A DNA stretch of 64,000 nt from Plazaster borealis (Eukaryota; Echinodermata; Asteroidea; Forcipulatida; Labidiasteridae). Position 1 is the first letter of the stretch. Every line of letters begins with the position of its first letter. Of this stretch, positions 62,901 through 64,000 are shown piece by piece. The notes below the pieces were generated by a model. The model saw nothing but the letters and a program-made list of their open reading frames with translations, made no database searches and was not told the origin of the DNA. The translations under genes and the position numbers were made by a program. The stretch spans positions 20,516,488 through 20,580,487 of the forward strand of contig CM037474.1 of assembly GCA_021014325.1 (NCBI GenBank), in the 5' to 3' direction.

Positions 62901-62928
62901 CCAGAAAGGTCGCCTCCTCGTCCAGTGA
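50927..62928 (+). CDS. DD3-3-like secreted protein, copy B (13 exons)
   Basis: Exons: 50927-51073, 51486-51563, 52681-52819, 53055-53234, 57793-57985, 58691-58857, 60156-60399, 60682-60744, 61079-61215, 61646-61789, 62004-62057, 62355-62529, 62736-62928 (TGA). The frame is open for about 637 residues, with a signal peptide ([15 protein letters not shown]) and the family start [15 protein letters not shown]. Exon sizes match copy A except exons 3 and 4, each one codon shorter. Exons 8 and 9 encode the same protein as copy A and exons 6, 7 and 10 differ by only a few residues; exons 2, 4, 5 and 13 differ more. The last codons read LLVQ-stop, but the same bases (CCAGTGAGT) form a strong donor, so a further C-terminal exon is possible. 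Function in animals is not known to me; extracellular location follows from the signal peptide. Confidence 0.83.
53376..53762. mobile_element. TTAA-flanked MITE, copy 2 of 2
   Basis: Flanked by TTAA; AGGGTCTGTATACGTTTGGT against ACCAAACGTATACAATCCCT. Same family as 36227-36615. It lies in intron 4 of DD3-3 copy B. The 108-residue open frame inside is a family artefact. Confidence 0.8.
54179..54385. repeat. Interstitial telomeric repeat inside an inverted 16-bp repeat cluster
   Basis: Nine to ten CCCTAA units (54250-54307) are flanked on the left by three CACCCCTATGTTCCGA units and on the right by about four units of the inverse (TGTCGGAACATAGGGG). The whole can fold back with the telomeric tract in the loop. 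Intron 4 of DD3-3 copy B. Confidence 0.9.
54455..54545. repeat. 12-bp tandem repeat (CATGGGTCCCAC)
   Basis: About seven units with T/C and A/T variants. The minus-strand open frame through it (repeating CGTHVGPM) is a repeat artefact. Confidence 0.9.
54590..55364 (+). mobile_element. hAT-type element, 5'-truncated copy
   Basis: The right end TCTAGTTACGCCACTG and most of the interior match the complete element at 58932-59893. The left end is missing and is replaced by a fragment of the AATTTCATGGCTC family (54548-54588). It keeps a reading frame with [18 protein letters not shown]. Intron 4 of DD3-3 copy B. Confidence 0.75.
55810..56530. repeat. Degenerate ~90-bp repeat region with a nested MITE
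   Basis: Phrases such as GCTTGCCCAGGTCTTTCC, CATATGGGCCTTTTCATAT and TGCATATCCTGCCCATA recur five to six times. A palindromic element (CAAATTTCACAGAGCTGCTT against GCAGCTCTATGAAATTGGG) interrupts it at about 56163-56355. Open frames across it are not protein-like. Confidence 0.6.
56720..57078. mobile_element. TTAA-flanked element
   Basis: TTAA on both sides; the left AGGATATGACAGAATTGG is an imperfect inverse of the right CCAGTTCTGTAACGTTCCT. Same end-family as 31391-31574. Intron 4 of DD3-3 copy B. Confidence 0.65.
58496..58597. mobile_element. Small foldback element in intron 5 of DD3-3 copy B
   Basis: GTACAACCATGTATTAATCT pairs with AGATTAATACATGGTTGTAC across a loop of about 60 bp. No counterpart is visible in intron 5 of copy A. 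Confidence 0.75.
58932..59893 (+). mobile_element. Complete non-autonomous hAT-type element, perfect 8-bp target duplication
   Basis: The ends CAGTGGCGT and ACGCCACTG are flanked by CGTACACG on both sides (58924-58931 and 59894-59901). Inside, an open frame from about 59323 to 59559 starts [12 protein letters not shown] and continues with a basic-acidic stretch ([14 protein letters not shown]). It may be the N-terminus of the parent transposase; no catalytic part is present. It sits in intron 6 of DD3-3 copy B. Copy A lacks it and shows the uninterrupted site. Confidence 0.88.
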
Positions 62929-64000
62929 GTATCTAATCCACGGCTGTAACTCTTCAAAGGGGGTTTCTGTGTGGATGACTTATATTAATACCACAGCAAT
63001 TTAAGCTGCGTATTTGGTGGCGGTTGTTTCAGTTTAACCAATATAACATCTTTTTAAGCATGTTTAAATGGAATTTGAATTATTGTAAAAGCACCAAGGA
63101 CCACAGACCAAGTTCACAACTCTACACGTCTTGGTTGAGCTTGTGTAATTTGCCATTGGTTTCGAAACGTATACATTAAATCAAATTTGGGAGAAACACT
63201 GATGAGCACCTGCGGTATCATAATTATTATTATTGTTATCAATACTATTATTTGAGAAGTCTATAACATTACCTGGAACTTGTGTAATTTGTTTGACGAC
63301 TTATTTATTGTAATAAGAATGCTTATAATGTTGAAAGGTTTCTTATACTCTATGACTTTAACAATATGTTCGCTTAAATATTAAGGAGGAACTGTTGATA
63401 CAATATTGATGTGCTCATTATTCGGTACCTTATGGAGACCAAGGACAAAACAAGAAAGGGGGAATAAAAGGACTCCATAGGGGAGTTCTAGAGACTTGGA
63501 CGCTCCACAATAAATGTCGTGTACAAAGTCCATCGGAAGATGTTAAGTACAGGAACAAAAGAAAGAAGAAAGGTTGTCTCCATATAGGGATGAATTTTTG
63601 AGAATGTGTCAAAAAACGTCAGGGGGTAGGTTTGAGAATGCTTTGTGAAGACATTATTGTGCAATAATATCATCTTTCTAACCACTTGCTTCATATTTGA
63701 CATAAATAATGGTAAACTGTGTTTCTAAAAACTATATCGTTGATGATCATCTATTAAAACAATATTAAACCGAAATAATGTGAATTGTTTTTGAATGTTT
63801 GTGCATGTGTGTGTGTGACAAATAACTCTTTGTTTTTCATTTATATAATTTTTTAATTTTTTTACAATATTATAGTAGCAGTAGTTTAATATGGGGTTGT
63901 TGTTTCTGAAATGACATTTATTTATACGACAAGTAAATTTCTTGCATATTTCATTAGGGCATCGATGTTTCCAGTTCCTGTAAAATATACATGTAGGAAA
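62929..64000 (+). other. 3' flank of DD3-3 copy B
   Basis: AATAAA motifs at 63463-63468 and 63509-63514 could end the transcript. No further exon of the family is recognisable before the window ends, but if the GTGAGT after the last codon is used as a donor, the missing exon would lie here or beyond the edge. Confidence 0.4.

Overview
This is nuclear DNA from an animal, not a bacterium. Coding exons are short and bounded by GT/AG splice sites, introns are long, and the rest is filled with palindromic MITE-like elements, truncated LINEs, tRNA-like SINE heads and satellites. The mix of DD3-3-like secreted proteins, CR1/L2-type reverse transcriptase fragments and short TTAA/TA/hAT-type palindromic elements points to a marine invertebrate deuterostome, most likely an echinoderm (perhaps a sea star). 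That is an inference from sequence style, not from a marker gene.

Three genes can be assembled. (1) A plus-strand gene with its coding part at 5,339-20,254 encodes a secreted, acidic protein of about 398 residues. Its mature part has no cysteine and is built almost wholly from tiny phase-1 exons (16-24 codons). Fourteen exons end in a dibasic Lys-Arg motif (core ERRMFLEQEAAEKR) and five are amphipathic 'LKEELIKALEEKL' exons. The exons fall in three tandem super-repeats of about 2-4.6 kb plus a divergent terminal block; two exon copies have decayed. I do not recognise this gene. It looks like a multi-peptide precursor or helical repeat protein and is the best candidate for something undescribed. 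(2) and (3) are two complete 13-exon paralogues of the DD3-3-like family, one on the minus strand (22,220-33,891) and one on the plus strand (50,927-62,928). They are divergently transcribed, with start codons 17 kb apart, and form a large inverted duplication. Exons 7-10 and their introns are almost identical between copies, while exons 2, 4, 5 and 13 have diverged, which suggests local gene conversion.

Layout: 1-5.3 kb microsatellite, dispersed repeats and palindromes; 5.3-20.8 kb repeat-exon gene, with a truncated LINE and several MITEs in its introns; 20.8-22.2 kb intergenic; 22.2-33.9 kb minus DD3-3 copy, with a 2.5-kb 26-bp minisatellite and two tRNA-Asn-like units in introns; 33.9-50.9 kb gene-poor spacer with foldback elements, a broken L2-type LINE, a poly-T satellite and a composite element with arrays of the palindrome TCGTGCGCACGA; 50.9-62.9 kb plus DD3-3 copy, whose introns hold TTAA and hAT elements and an interstitial telomeric repeat inside an inverted repeat; 62.9-64 kb 3' flank.

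No functional link between the repeat-exon gene and the DD3-3 pair is visible beyond all three encoding signal-peptide-bearing secreted proteins. Exon coordinates were deduced by eye from frame, phase, splice consensus and comparison between copies; no transcript evidence was available.
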